From positions 1 to 13,699 of the forward strand of contig CAYLSM010000115.1 of the NCBI GenBank assembly GCA_964386505.1: 13,699 nt of DNA, read 5' to 3'. Position 1 is the first letter of the stretch. Every line of letters begins with the position of its first letter. This document shows, piece after piece, positions 1-5,933 of the stretch. A program made the translations under genes and the position numbers. The notes below the pieces were generated by a model that ran no database searches, was not told the DNA's origin, and saw nothing but the letters and a program-made list of their open reading frames with translations. This DNA comes from JAJFUG01 sp964386505 (GTDB lineage: Bacteria; Gemmatimonadota; Glassbacteria; GWA2-58-10).

Positions 1-502
1 GGAGGGACGCTCCCAGGCCGCGCCGCAGGCTTGTTTTTTCCAACCCGAGCCTGTATGGTCGGAACTGATTGAGGCCAAAACCTGCGAAAGCCGGCAGGCA
101 GTTCTGGCTGGGCAGGCCGCAGTCTTGGCTGGACACGAGTCTCCACGGCACACCCGACGGTTGACCCTGGACCTGGAGGGCCGCAAGCTGGTGCTGGAGG
201 ACAGCCTGAGTGGCCTGGGACCGGACTCGCGGAACGTGGAGATCGGTTTCGTTTTCCATCCCGCCTGCCGGGTGAGTGGGCCGCAGGCGGACAATGGCGC
301 TTTAAGCGTGGAGAACGGGGTGCACCGCCTCACGATCCAGCCCGACCCGCGTTGCACGGCCAGCCTTCACCGGGGTGAGAGCGCCCCGCTGCGAGGCTGG
401 TTCAGCCGCACGTTCGGCCAGGCTGAACCCTGCCAGCAGGCAGTCCTGAGCGCCCGGGTCCAGGGCGAGGCGCATTTTGTCACAAGGCTGCGCTGGGAGT
501 GA
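1..502 (+). CDS. Heparinase II/III-family protein, C-terminal part (5' truncated by window)
   Basis: The reading frame is open from base 2 to the TGA at 500-502, giving 166 visible residues; the start lies outside the window. The visible part resembles the C-terminal beta-sandwich of heparinase II/III-type polysaccharide lyases: a block RRLTLDLEGRKLVLEDSLSG, then FVFHPAC, and near the end GWFSRTFG followed by a final beta strand before the stop. Known members cleave uronate-containing glycans by beta-elimination, usually in the periplasm or outside the cell. The catalytic alpha/alpha-toroid domain is not visible, so substrate and activity cannot be judged. A TTG at 125 could be mistaken for a start, but the frame upstream reads as the same domain with no ribosome-binding site there. 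Family assignment rests on motif recall only. The gene fits with the sulfatases and GH31 enzyme at the other end of the window. Confidence 0.72.
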   Translation, partial: EGRSQAAPQACFFQPEPVWSELIEAKTCESRQAVLAGQAAVLAGHESPRHTRRLTLDLEGRKLVLEDSLSGLGPDSRNVEIGFVFHPACRVSGPQADNGALSVENGVHRLTIQPDPRCTASLHRGESAPLRGWFSRTFGQAEPCQQAVLSARVQGEAHFVTRLRWE

Positions 503-518
503 GACATCCATCAGCCGG

Positions 519-547
519 TTGACTGAAGCCCTGCCTCCGCGTATTTT
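519..547 (+). promoter_or_regulatory. Sigma70-like promoter for the PilZ operon
   Basis: TTGACT (519-524, 5/6 to the -35 consensus) and TATTTT (542-547, 4/6 to the -10 consensus) are separated by exactly 17 bp. Transcription would start near 555, leaving about 33 nt before the PilZ ATG at 588 and keeping the GGGAG ribosome-binding site (576-580) in the transcript. No terminator is obvious between the heparinase-family stop and this promoter. Confidence 0.55.
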
Positions 548-587
548 TTAGTCAGGTGAAGATGATAGACCTGCCGGGAGAAAGAAT

Positions 588-1013
588 ATGGATAGTCAGG
601 AAGCGCGCCTGTTTCAACGCCATCCGCGCGAGTACAATGTCGAGTACTCGGTGCTCTCAGGCATTGGTGAGCTGTCGGTCGTACCGGCCCGCACCCTCGA
701 TTTCAGCGAGAGCGGAGCGCGTATCCAGACCGGGCGCGAGCTGAAAAAGGGCGACAACCTGTCCGTGCGTTTCGAGGTGCCGGACCTGAACTCGTTCGAT
801 ACCGTTCCGGGGAAGGGCGCCGCCTACAACCGCACGGTGATGATGTGTTTCGGCGAGGTGCGCTGGGTGAGCCGCCCCGAGGGGGATAAACTTTTCTCGG
901 CCGGGATACTGTTCCGGCATCTGTCGCTGATCGAACGCACCTACCTGAAGCGCATGCTGGCCGATGAGATGTCCGGCTCAACAGGCCCGGACGAGGGAGA
1001 AAAAGCCGGATGA
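588..1013 (+). CDS. PilZ domain-containing protein
   Basis: A 141-residue, essentially single-domain PilZ protein, the family that binds cyclic di-GMP and passes the signal to motility, exopolysaccharide or regulatory partners. The N-terminal arginine region is RLFQRHPR (residues 7-14); R7-L-F-Q-R11 spells RxxxR, though the RHPR next to it leaves the exact register open. The second signature, D/NxSxxG, is DFSESG at residues 38-43. The beta-barrel continues through EVRWVSRP to GILFRHLSL, and a helical, acidic tail follows. No signal peptide or membrane segment is seen, so it is likely cytoplasmic. The ATG has GGGAGAAAG upstream. Its TGA overlaps the ATG of the isochorismatase-family gene, implying translational coupling. 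The in-frame alternative from 556 in another frame is not supported. Confidence 0.85.
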   Translation: MDSQEARLFQRHPREYNVEYSVLSGIGELSVVPARTLDFSESGARIQTGRELKKGDNLSVRFEVPDLNSFDTVPGKGAAYNRTVMMCFGEVRWVSRPEGDKLFSAGILFRHLSLIERTYLKRMLADEMSGSTGPDEGEKAG

Positions 1014-1681
1014 CCGAACCTGCCGCCGGGCCGCCGCGCCAGACCTATCTTACGGAAGAAAGCCTGGACTCGGTCACCGCTGCCCACCTGGAGTTGATCG
1101 CCCCGTACAACCGTCGCGCCCCCCGGTTCAATCCCGGGCAGGCCGCCCTGATCGTGGTGGATATGCAGCGTTTCTTTCTGGAGCCGGGGTTTCCGCTCTA
1201 CACCCCCAACGGCGCGGTGATCCTGCCACGGGTGGTGCGCCTGGCCGACTCTTTCCGTTCCGCCGGCCGCCCCGTGATTTTCGCCGCCCAGCAGAACAAG
1301 GGAGAGTTTGTCGACCGGGGCGAGTGCCTTCGCGCCTGGTGGCCCACCCTGCCGCAGGAGGGCAGCCCGGAGGTGGAGGTAAGTCCCGCGCTCAAGGTCC
1401 GTCCCGCCGAGAAAGTGATCCCCAAGCGCCGTTACAGCTCGTTCCACGCCACCGATCTCGAACTGACCCTGCGCTCGCTGCAAGTGACCCAGGTCGTGGT
1501 CTGCGGCCTGTTCACCAATGTCTGCGTGGAGGCCACGGTGCGGGATGCTTTCATGCGCGATTTCCTGCCGTTCCTGCCAGCCGACTGTACGGCCGCCCTG
1601 AACGAGGAACTGCACCTGGGCTCGCTTCGCACCCAGGCCCACTGGTTCGCCCGGGTCCTTCGCTCCGCCGATCTGTTCTGA
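1010..1681 (+). CDS. Isochorismatase-family cysteine hydrolase
   Basis: A 223-residue protein of the isochorismatase-like hydrolase superfamily, which includes nicotinamidases, N-carbamoyl amidohydrolases and isochorismatases. The Asp-Lys-Cys triad is visible: D51 in ALIVVDMQRFF, K139 in VIPKRRYSSF and C172 in FTNVCVEATVRDA. The sequence before the Cys, VVVCGLFTNVC, has the usual cis-peptide-strand shape of the family. About 40 residues precede the core. The substrate cannot be assigned; no nicotinamidase metal site (DxHxxxH) is evident, which argues against PncA. The start ATG overlaps the PilZ stop (ATGA), and GAGGGAG lies about 10 nt upstream inside the PilZ gene. The protein is likely cytoplasmic. 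The coupling to a c-di-GMP receptor is positional evidence only. Confidence 0.85.
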   Translation: MTEPAAGPPRQTYLTEESLDSVTAAHLELIAPYNRRAPRFNPGQAALIVVDMQRFFLEPGFPLYTPNGAVILPRVVRLADSFRSAGRPVIFAAQQNKGEFVDRGECLRAWWPTLPQEGSPEVEVSPALKVRPAEKVIPKRRYSSFHATDLELTLRSLQVTQVVVCGLFTNVCVEATVRDAFMRDFLPFLPADCTAALNEELHLGSLRTQAHWFARVLRSADLF

Positions 1682-1791
1682 CCGCAACCCACAATTTCTC
1701 GAAAAACTAAAGCTCCCGCCCCGAAGTTTCGATATTCAAAGTGTACGAACCATCCGGAAACGAGCGTTCAAATTCATTGTGCGGGGTGACA

Positions 1792-2058
1792 ATGGGCTGT
1801 GCCTGTTGCGCAATCGATTACGACAAGCTGGAGCGGGAGATAGACGCCGGGCGGGTGGCCGATCTGGAGCGCGCCTTGGCCGATCTGGCTGCGGAAGGCC
1901 TTTTTGTGGCGGGTAATACGGTCATTTACTGCCCGGAATGCCAGGCCGCTATCGCCCGGTTGCAGGAACGCGTAGCCGCGCGCCTGCGCCGCCAGACACT
2001 GGATGGCCTCAAGGGGCTGCTCGACCGGGCCTATGACTCCCGCCTGCGGAATATTTGA
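1792..2058 (+). CDS. Small CxxC-motif protein of unknown function
   Basis: I do not recognise this 88-residue protein. It begins MGCACC (Cys 3, 5, 6) and has a second cysteine pair in YCPEC (Cys 47 and 50), a spacing that could make a zinc ribbon-like or other metal site from C3/C6 and C47/C50. Between them is a charged, probably helical stretch (residues 10-36, LEREIDAGRVADLERAL), and the C-terminal third is an Arg-rich helix (about 51-82). No signal peptide or membrane segment is seen. The start at ATG 1792 is preferred because GGGGTGA lies just upstream; an in-frame GTG at 1741 would add 17 residues but has no ribosome-binding site. The gene stands alone between the isochorismatase-family gene and a strong terminator. 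It could be a small metal-binding regulator, but nothing shows this directly. Confidence 0.6.
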   Translation: MGCACCAIDYDKLEREIDAGRVADLERALADLAAEGLFVAGNTVIYCPECQAAIARLQERVAARLRRQTLDGLKGLLDRAYDSRLRNI

Positions 2059-2102
2059 CCGGCTTTAACCGGCTGTGGTTCTCAGCACCGGCCCCCCAAG
2101 CG

Positions 2103-2151
2103 AAACCCCATCCCGCGGCCTCGATGGCTGCAGGATGGGGTTTGTTGTTTT
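2103..2151 (+). terminator. Rho-independent terminator after the CxxC gene
   Basis: A perfect 11-bp stem, AAACCCCATCC (2103-2113) with GGATGGGGTTT (2133-2143), is extended past one mismatch by GCGGCC (2115-2120) pairing with GGCTGC (2126-2131, one G-U), closing a 5-nt loop. A T-rich tract, GTTGTTTT, follows at 2144-2151. The opposite strand lacks a T tract after the stem, so it serves the plus-strand genes best, although the transglycosylase gene converges on it from the right. Confidence 0.85.
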
Positions 2152-2170
2152 CTACCTGCAAACAACCCGC

Positions 2171-2851
2171 TTAAGGCAGGGGCCGGTCCGTGATCAGTAC
2201 ATGCCCGTTTTTGACCACCCGGTAAAGACGGCCCCCGGAGCCCTTGGTGGAGCCGTAGAGGCGCATCAGGCGCTTGACCTTGCGGATGTAGTCGTGGGTC
2301 TGGGCGATGGGCGGCACTCCACCCGCGCGGTCCACCCGGTTGGGGCCGGCGTTGTAGGCGGCCAGGCCGAGCGGCAGGTCGTGGTTGTAACGCTCCAGCA
2401 TCTGCTTCAGGTAACGGCTGCCGCCCAGGATATTCTGTTCCGGGTCGAAAGAGTCGCGCACCCCCAGGTCGTGCGCGGTGGAGGGCATGAGCTGCATCAG
2501 CCCGCGGGCGCCCTTGTCGCTGACCGCGCGCGGATCGAAAGCGCTCTCGGCGTGGATCACAGCCTTCACCAGGTCGAAATCCAGGTCGTAGCGTTCGGCG
2601 GCGCGACGGATCATGTCATCGTAACCGTTGCCGTGGGAACCCGGTTCGGCGGACTGCGCACGCGGGGCAGGCGCGGGGATATGCACCACCCGCCGGGATA
2701 TCAGGCCGACACCGCTCGGGCGGTTGGTGATATGGATCACGCCGTTGCGGTCGGTCCAGGTGTTGATCTCGGCCCCCAGACGCACCGGCAGGGCAGCGGA
2801 GAACATGGCAAGGACGGCTGTGGCAAGGACGGCTCGCAGGACGGGCCGCAT
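2171..2851 (-). CDS. Lytic transglycosylase with flanking DUF4124-like segments
   Basis: A 226-residue exported murein lytic transglycosylase, cleaving the MurNAc-GlcNAc bond of peptidoglycan with formation of a 1,6-anhydro product. Order: Arg-containing N-terminus and hydrophobic signal segment (1-27); a DUF4124-like strand pair INTWTDRNGVIHITNRP (29-45); a Pro/Ala linker; and the SLT domain (about 76-200). In the SLT domain the catalytic Glu is E102 in HAESAFDP, with GLMQLMP (117-123) and AYNAGP (165-170). The last 18 residues, LYRVVKNGHVLITDRPLP, repeat the DUF4124-like pattern (NG-x-x-x-IT-N/D-RP). The start has GGGGG upstream, and its own promoter lies at 2885-2913. It probably acts in the periplasm on cell-wall turnover or assembly of an envelope machine; which one is not shown by the neighbours. 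Confidence 0.9.
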   Translation of the reverse strand: MRPVLRAVLATAVLAMFSAALPVRLGAEINTWTDRNGVIHITNRPSGVGLISRRVVHIPAPAPRAQSAEPGSHGNGYDDMIRRAAERYDLDFDLVKAVIHAESAFDPRAVSDKGARGLMQLMPSTAHDLGVRDSFDPEQNILGGSRYLKQMLERYNHDLPLGLAAYNAGPNRVDRAGGVPPIAQTHDYIRKVKRLMRLYGSTKGSGGRLYRVVKNGHVLITDRPLP

Positions 2852-2884
2852 CGATCCCCCGTGGCTGACAGTTCCTCTTCAGTC

Positions 2885-2913
2885 ATTCTACCCGCTGGCG
2901 GGCCATATTGCAA
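2885..2913 (-). promoter_or_regulatory. Sigma70-like promoter for the lytic transglycosylase
   Basis: Read on the minus strand, TTGCAA (2908-2913, 4/6) and TAGAAT (2885-2890, 5/6) are separated by exactly 17 bp. Transcription would start near 2878, about 27 nt before the ATG at 2851. This suggests the transglycosylase is not only transcribed by read-through from the TPR gene. Confidence 0.5.
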
Positions 2914-3002
2914 GGACGGTTTTTCGGCGCCGCCCTTTACCTGTCTTAATATCGGCTTTTCCTGCGGCTGGCTTGAACGGAGACAGTGGTAACTGCGGCG
3001 TT

Positions 3003-3755
3003 TCAGTGCGCGGAACCGGCCAGTTGATCCTGGCTGCGCTTTAGGGCCTCCTGGGCCGCGGTGAACCCGAAGTTGATCTCCAGCGCTTTCTGGAAATAGC
3101 GCACTGCATCGGCATAACGGCCCAGGGCATAACTGGCATCGCCCAGCATATACCAGCCCATCAGGCGCTTGGGCTCGATCGCGGTCACTTTGGAATAGGC
3201 CTGGATCGCCTGTTCGTACTTTTTCTCGCGGGTGAGGATATTGCCCATGTTGTACCAGGCATCCGCGTGGCGCGGGTCCAGGCGCACCGCGGCCTCGAAC
3301 TGGGCCAGCGCGCCGGAGTAGTTCTCGGTCGCCCCGCGGGCCAGGCCCAGTTGGTAGTGAGTGTCGGCTCGGGTCGAATCCAGTTCCAGCGCTTTCTGCA
3401 GTGAGGACACCGCCGGGGCGTACTGCTTGCGGTTGATGTAGAGCTGGCCCAGACGGAAATAGGCCTCCTCCTGCCCGGGATGTGTCTGAATGAGACGCTG
3501 GTAAGTCTTCAGAGCGTCATCATACTGCTGGGCCTGTATCTGGCAGAAACCCAACCCCAGAGCGGCCTCGGTCGAGGTCGAATCCAGTTCCAGCGCCTGA
3601 CGGTAGCTTTTCACCGCGTTCTCGAACTGCCCTACCTTGCGATAGTTGCGGGCGTCATACAGGGCGGCTTCCAGCGGGCCGCGCTGGCAGGCGGCGGCCA
3701 GCGAGACAATGGCGGCCACCGCGAACAGCATCCTCATCCGGGTCACTTGGCACAT
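3003..3755 (-). CDS. TPR-repeat putative lipoprotein
   Basis: A 250-residue protein with an N-terminal hydrophobic segment ending LAAAC (Cys 23), a plausible lipobox although Ala at -3 is not the commonest residue. After the Cys comes a run of about six tetratricopeptide repeats in steady 34-residue register (about 28-61, 62-95, 96-129, 130-163, 164-197, 198-231), with recurring ALELDST, DAWYNMGN and YFQKALEI blocks. TPR solenoids mediate protein-protein contacts; here probably at the periplasmic face of a membrane. The start is uncertain: ATG 3755 gives an odd MCQVTR leader with no good ribosome-binding site, while internal Met 7 or Met 9 would give a neater lipoprotein signal. It lies 36 nt downstream of the DUF1611 gene, so cotranscription is likely. 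No partner is identifiable. Confidence 0.82.
   Translation of the reverse strand: MCQVTRMRMLFAVAAIVSLAAACQRGPLEAALYDARNYRKVGQFENAVKSYRQALELDSTSTEAALGLGFCQIQAQQYDDALKTYQRLIQTHPGQEEAYFRLGQLYINRKQYAPAVSSLQKALELDSTRADTHYQLGLARGATENYSGALAQFEAAVRLDPRHADAWYNMGNILTREKKYEQAIQAYSKVTAIEPKRLMGWYMLGDASYALGRYADAVRYFQKALEINFGFTAAQEALKRSQDQLAGSAH
3372..3596 (-). repeat. 21-nt exact direct repeat inside the TPR gene
   Basis: Positions 3372-3392 and 3576-3596 are identical over 21 nt and encode the same ALELDST-type segment. They lie 204 nt apart, which is exactly two 34-residue TPR units. A related but diverged copy sits near 3071-3090. This points to fairly recent internal duplication or conversion of TPR units. 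Confidence 0.7.
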
Positions 3756-3791
3756 TTCCAGTCTGTTGAGAGGGTAAGGGCGGCGGCCGGA

Positions 3792-4877
3792 TTATCTGTC
3801 CGGTCCCGCGTACAGCGGTTGTTTCGGCAGGCTGCCGTCCACGAGCAGGGCGTCCAGCAGAGGCCCTGCCCCGAAACGAACCGGGTCGGTGGCGGGCAGT
3901 CCGGTCTGACGTTCGGCGGCCTCGATCATCCGCCGCGCCGGCTGCTCCTCTAGGCCGCGGGTGTTGAGCGCCACAGCTTTCACCCGGCAGCCGGGCTTGA
4001 CAAGGCGCATGGCGGCCTCGTACAGAGCGATATGCTCGGGCAGCGGCGGCATGCGCCACTCCACGTGCATCACCCGGGCCTGGGTCGCCCGGTGGCAGAG
4101 GATCATCGCGTCCGGGCAACTGCCATGCAGAAGGGCCAGTGTCACCCCGGAGTAGGAGGGCTGGCAGAGCGCGCCCTGGCCCTCCACGAATATAAGGCGC
4201 ACCGACTGGTCGGCGCCCTCGGTCATGACGAGCGTTTCGGCTGCCCCTGCGGTGAAATCGCTCACCGTGTGGTCCACCGCGATCCCCCGTCCGGCAATGG
4301 CGATCCCGGTCTGGCCGGTGGCGCAGAACGCACTGCGGATTCCGCGCTTCTCGGCTTCGCGCATCATCTCCAGCGAGGCGGTCATCTTGCCGGCGTTGCA
4401 GTCGGTGCCAACGGTGAGGACCACGCCCGCGGCCACGTTCTGCGCTTTGCAGAACGCGATGGGCAGGTCGTCCGGGCTCTTGCGAAGGTCAATGATCCGC
4501 CCGCCGCAGCGCCCGGCCAGGAGCGCCAGCTCGGGGTCCTCGGCCAGAAGGCCGTGCATACCGCTAACCACCTCCAGACCGTTTTCCAGGGCGGTTTTGA
4601 TCTGACCGCGCCAGCCGGCCGGCAGCACTCCGCCGGCCGTGGCCACGCCGATCACCAGGCGGCGCGGACCCAGGTCCAGACAGGCAGCCAGGTTTGGCAC
4701 CACCGGGATGCCTTTCCCGATCCCTGTCACCTCTGCGCAGTCACGGCCCGCGCTGCGGCTGTCGATCACCGCCAGCACGGATTCCGGGGCGTAGCGCAGC
4801 AGTCCGTAGGCGGTCTTACTCATTCCATCATCACCCAGCGCGTCCTCGGCCAGGATCACTGTCGGCGGCACCTGCAT
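3792..4877 (-). CDS. DUF1611 family protein (DgcN-like)
   Basis: A 361-residue protein of the DUF1611 family: an N-terminal Rossmann-like domain (about 1-130, with VLAVIDSRSAG and VIGVATAGG) and a C-terminal P-loop-like domain. The Walker A-type loop is GTDCNAGKMT (157-166), followed by CATGQTGI (about 185-192) and VEGQGAL (about 231-237). Some DUF1611 members (DgcN) have been reported as D-glutamate N-acetyltransferases in a D-glutamate catabolic route, usually with a partner enolase-superfamily gene (dgcA). No such partner is in this window, so the function is not assigned. The start at 4877 is chosen because AGGGAGG lies 6 nt upstream; an in-frame ATG at 4934 would add 19 residues but lies upstream of this ribosome-binding site and overlaps the likely promoter. 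The protein appears cytoplasmic. Confidence 0.85.
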   Translation of the reverse strand: MQVPPTVILAEDALGDDGMSKTAYGLLRYAPESVLAVIDSRSAGRDCAEVTGIGKGIPVVPNLAACLDLGPRRLVIGVATAGGVLPAGWRGQIKTALENGLEVVSGMHGLLAEDPELALLAGRCGGRIIDLRKSPDDLPIAFCKAQNVAAGVVLTVGTDCNAGKMTASLEMMREAEKRGIRSAFCATGQTGIAIAGRGIAVDHTVSDFTAGAAETLVMTEGADQSVRLIFVEGQGALCQPSYSGVTLALLHGSCPDAMILCHRATQARVMHVEWRMPPLPEHIALYEAAMRLVKPGCRVKAVALNTRGLEEQPARRMIEAAERQTGLPATDPVRFGAGPLLDALLVDGSLPKQPLYAGPDR

Positions 4878-4883
4878 CTTTTT

Positions 4884-4890
4884 CCTCCCT
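4884..4890 (-). promoter_or_regulatory. Ribosome-binding site that sets the DUF1611 start
   Basis: On the minus strand AGGGAGG is followed by a 6-nt AAAAAG spacer and the ATG at 4877. It is one of the strongest ribosome-binding sites in the window and argues against the longer frame starting at 4934. Confidence 0.75.
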
Positions 4891-4905
4891 GTTGGATGGC
4901 AAGCC

Positions 4906-4934
4906 AAAATAACACCAAACCGCGGTGCAAACAA
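4906..4934 (-). promoter_or_regulatory. Candidate promoter for the DUF1611-TPR pair
   Basis: On the minus strand TTGTTT (4929-4934, 3/6) and TATTTT (4906-4911, 4/6) are separated by 17 bp. Transcription would begin near 4899, just ahead of the strong ribosome-binding site. The match is moderate, but position and spacing are right. Confidence 0.4.
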
Positions 4935-4963
4935 CCGTAAAACCGCGCACCGGGCGATTTTGA

Positions 4964-4992
4964 TTGATTTTTGCTCTTTGGCGAGCTATATT
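4964..4992 (+). promoter_or_regulatory. Sigma70-like promoter for yebC-ruvCAB
   Basis: TTGATT (4964-4969, 4/6) and TATATT (4987-4992, 5/6) are separated by exactly 17 bp in an A/T-rich patch of an otherwise G+C-rich region. Transcription would begin near 5000, giving yebC a leader of about 175 nt. It is divergent from the DUF1611 promoter, with the two -35 boxes about 30 bp apart. Confidence 0.55.
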
Positions 4993-4999
4993 AGCTTAA

Positions 5000-5176
5000 T
5001 TCGTTTGATAGCTGGAATTTACCGCCACGGCACTCCCGCGTGCCGCTGGAACGGAAGTCCGGTTGTACCGGCCCTGAGCGTACATGCAACCTCTGGCCGG
5101 GCTTGACTGAGACGATAAATTATTCCGGAACTCGAATCCGGTTACAACTGGTAGACTGCAAAGCATCGGAGGCGTT
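5000..5176 (+). other. Long, hairpin-rich yebC leader
   Basis: If transcription starts near 5000, this untranslated leader can form several hairpins: CCA-CGGCAC (5025-5033) with GTGCCG-C-TGG (5040-5049, one bulged C); CCGG (5059-5062) with CCGG (5068-5071); and CCGGA (5125-5129) with TCCGG (5137-5141). It ends with the ribosome-binding site GGAGG (5168-5172), 4 nt before the ATG. A GTG-initiated frame from 5040 runs through it into yebC but has no recognisable content. I match it to no known riboswitch or ribosomal-protein leader. Confidence 0.35.
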
Positions 5177-5929
5177 ATGTCGGGCCATTCCAAGTGGGCA
5201 ACAATCAAGCGTAAGAAAGGCGCGGCGGACGAGAAGCGCGGCCGTATTTTCACCCGGCTAATTAAGGAAATCTCGGTGGCCGCGCGCATGGGCGGCGGCG
5301 ACCCGGATGCCAACCCCAGGCTCCGCACCGCGGTGGATACAGCCAAGGCCAACAACATGCCCAAGGAGAACATCGACCGGGCAATCAAGAAAGGCACGGG
5401 CGAGCTTCCCGGTGTCAGCTACGAGGAGTCGGTCTACGAGGGCTATGGTCCGGGCGGGGTGGCACTGTACATCGAGGTGCTGACCGACAACAAGAACCGC
5501 ACGGTGAGCGAAATCCGACATCTGCTGTCGCGCCACGGCGGCAACATGGGCGAGAACGGCTGTGTGTCCTGGATGTTCAGCCAGAAGGGCCAGCTCTACG
5601 TGGAGGCCGACAAGTACGATGAGGACACAGTGCTGCTGGAGGCCAGCGACCTGGGCGCAGAGGACATGTGGACAGAGGAAGGCCTGCACGTGATAAGTGT
5701 CCCGGTGGAGCTGTTGCACAAGGTGCGCGAGGGGTTGGGGGCCAAGGGAATCGAGATCAAGGATTCCGAGCTGCTGATGGTGCCATCGAACACGATCAAG
5801 CTGGGCGAGAAGGATGCCGAGAAGGTGCTCAAGCTGATGGAGATGATCGAGGATCACGATGACGTGCAGCGGGTCAGCTCCAATTTCGACATCGACGAAG
5901 ATATCCTGCGCAAGCTCGAGGCCGAGTAA
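5177..5929 (+). CDS. yebC: YebC/PmpR family protein
   Basis: A 250-residue, full-length YebC/TACO1 family protein (E. coli YebC is about 246). The diagnostic N-terminus MSGHSKWATIKRKKGAAD is intact, followed by RGRIFTRLIKEISVAARMGG and the NNMPKENIDRAIKKGTG block. The middle domain has YEGYGPGGVALYIEVLTDN and GGNMGENGCVSWMF. The family was long annotated as a transcriptional regulator (PmpR). More recent work on YebC and mitochondrial TACO1 supports a ribosome-associated role that helps translate proline-rich or otherwise stalling stretches. The start is set by GGAGG at 5168-5172. It is the first gene of the yebC-ruvC-ruvA-ruvB group, an arrangement found in many bacteria, and ruvC begins 5 nt after its TAA. 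Confidence 0.96.
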   Translation: MSGHSKWATIKRKKGAADEKRGRIFTRLIKEISVAARMGGGDPDANPRLRTAVDTAKANNMPKENIDRAIKKGTGELPGVSYEESVYEGYGPGGVALYIEVLTDNKNRTVSEIRHLLSRHGGNMGENGCVSWMFSQKGQLYVEADKYDEDTVLLEASDLGAEDMWTEEGLHVISVPVELLHKVREGLGAKGIEIKDSELLMVPSNTIKLGEKDAEKVLKLMEMIEDHDDVQRVSSNFDIDEDILRKLEAE

Positions 5930-5933
5930 CCCT

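Noticed and set aside
2075..2992. 305-codon plus-strand open frame opposite the transglycosylase
   Set aside because: It covers the terminator, the transglycosylase gene in antisense and its promoter; no protein-like motif is seen.
4032..4940. 302-codon plus-strand open frame opposite the DUF1611 gene
   Set aside because: It is antisense to a confident family member that has a strong ribosome-binding site on the other strand.
5125..5141. tRNA T-arm-like hairpin in the yebC leader
   Set aside because: The loop is ACTCGAA rather than TTCRANY, and no acceptor, D or anticodon arm can be placed around it.
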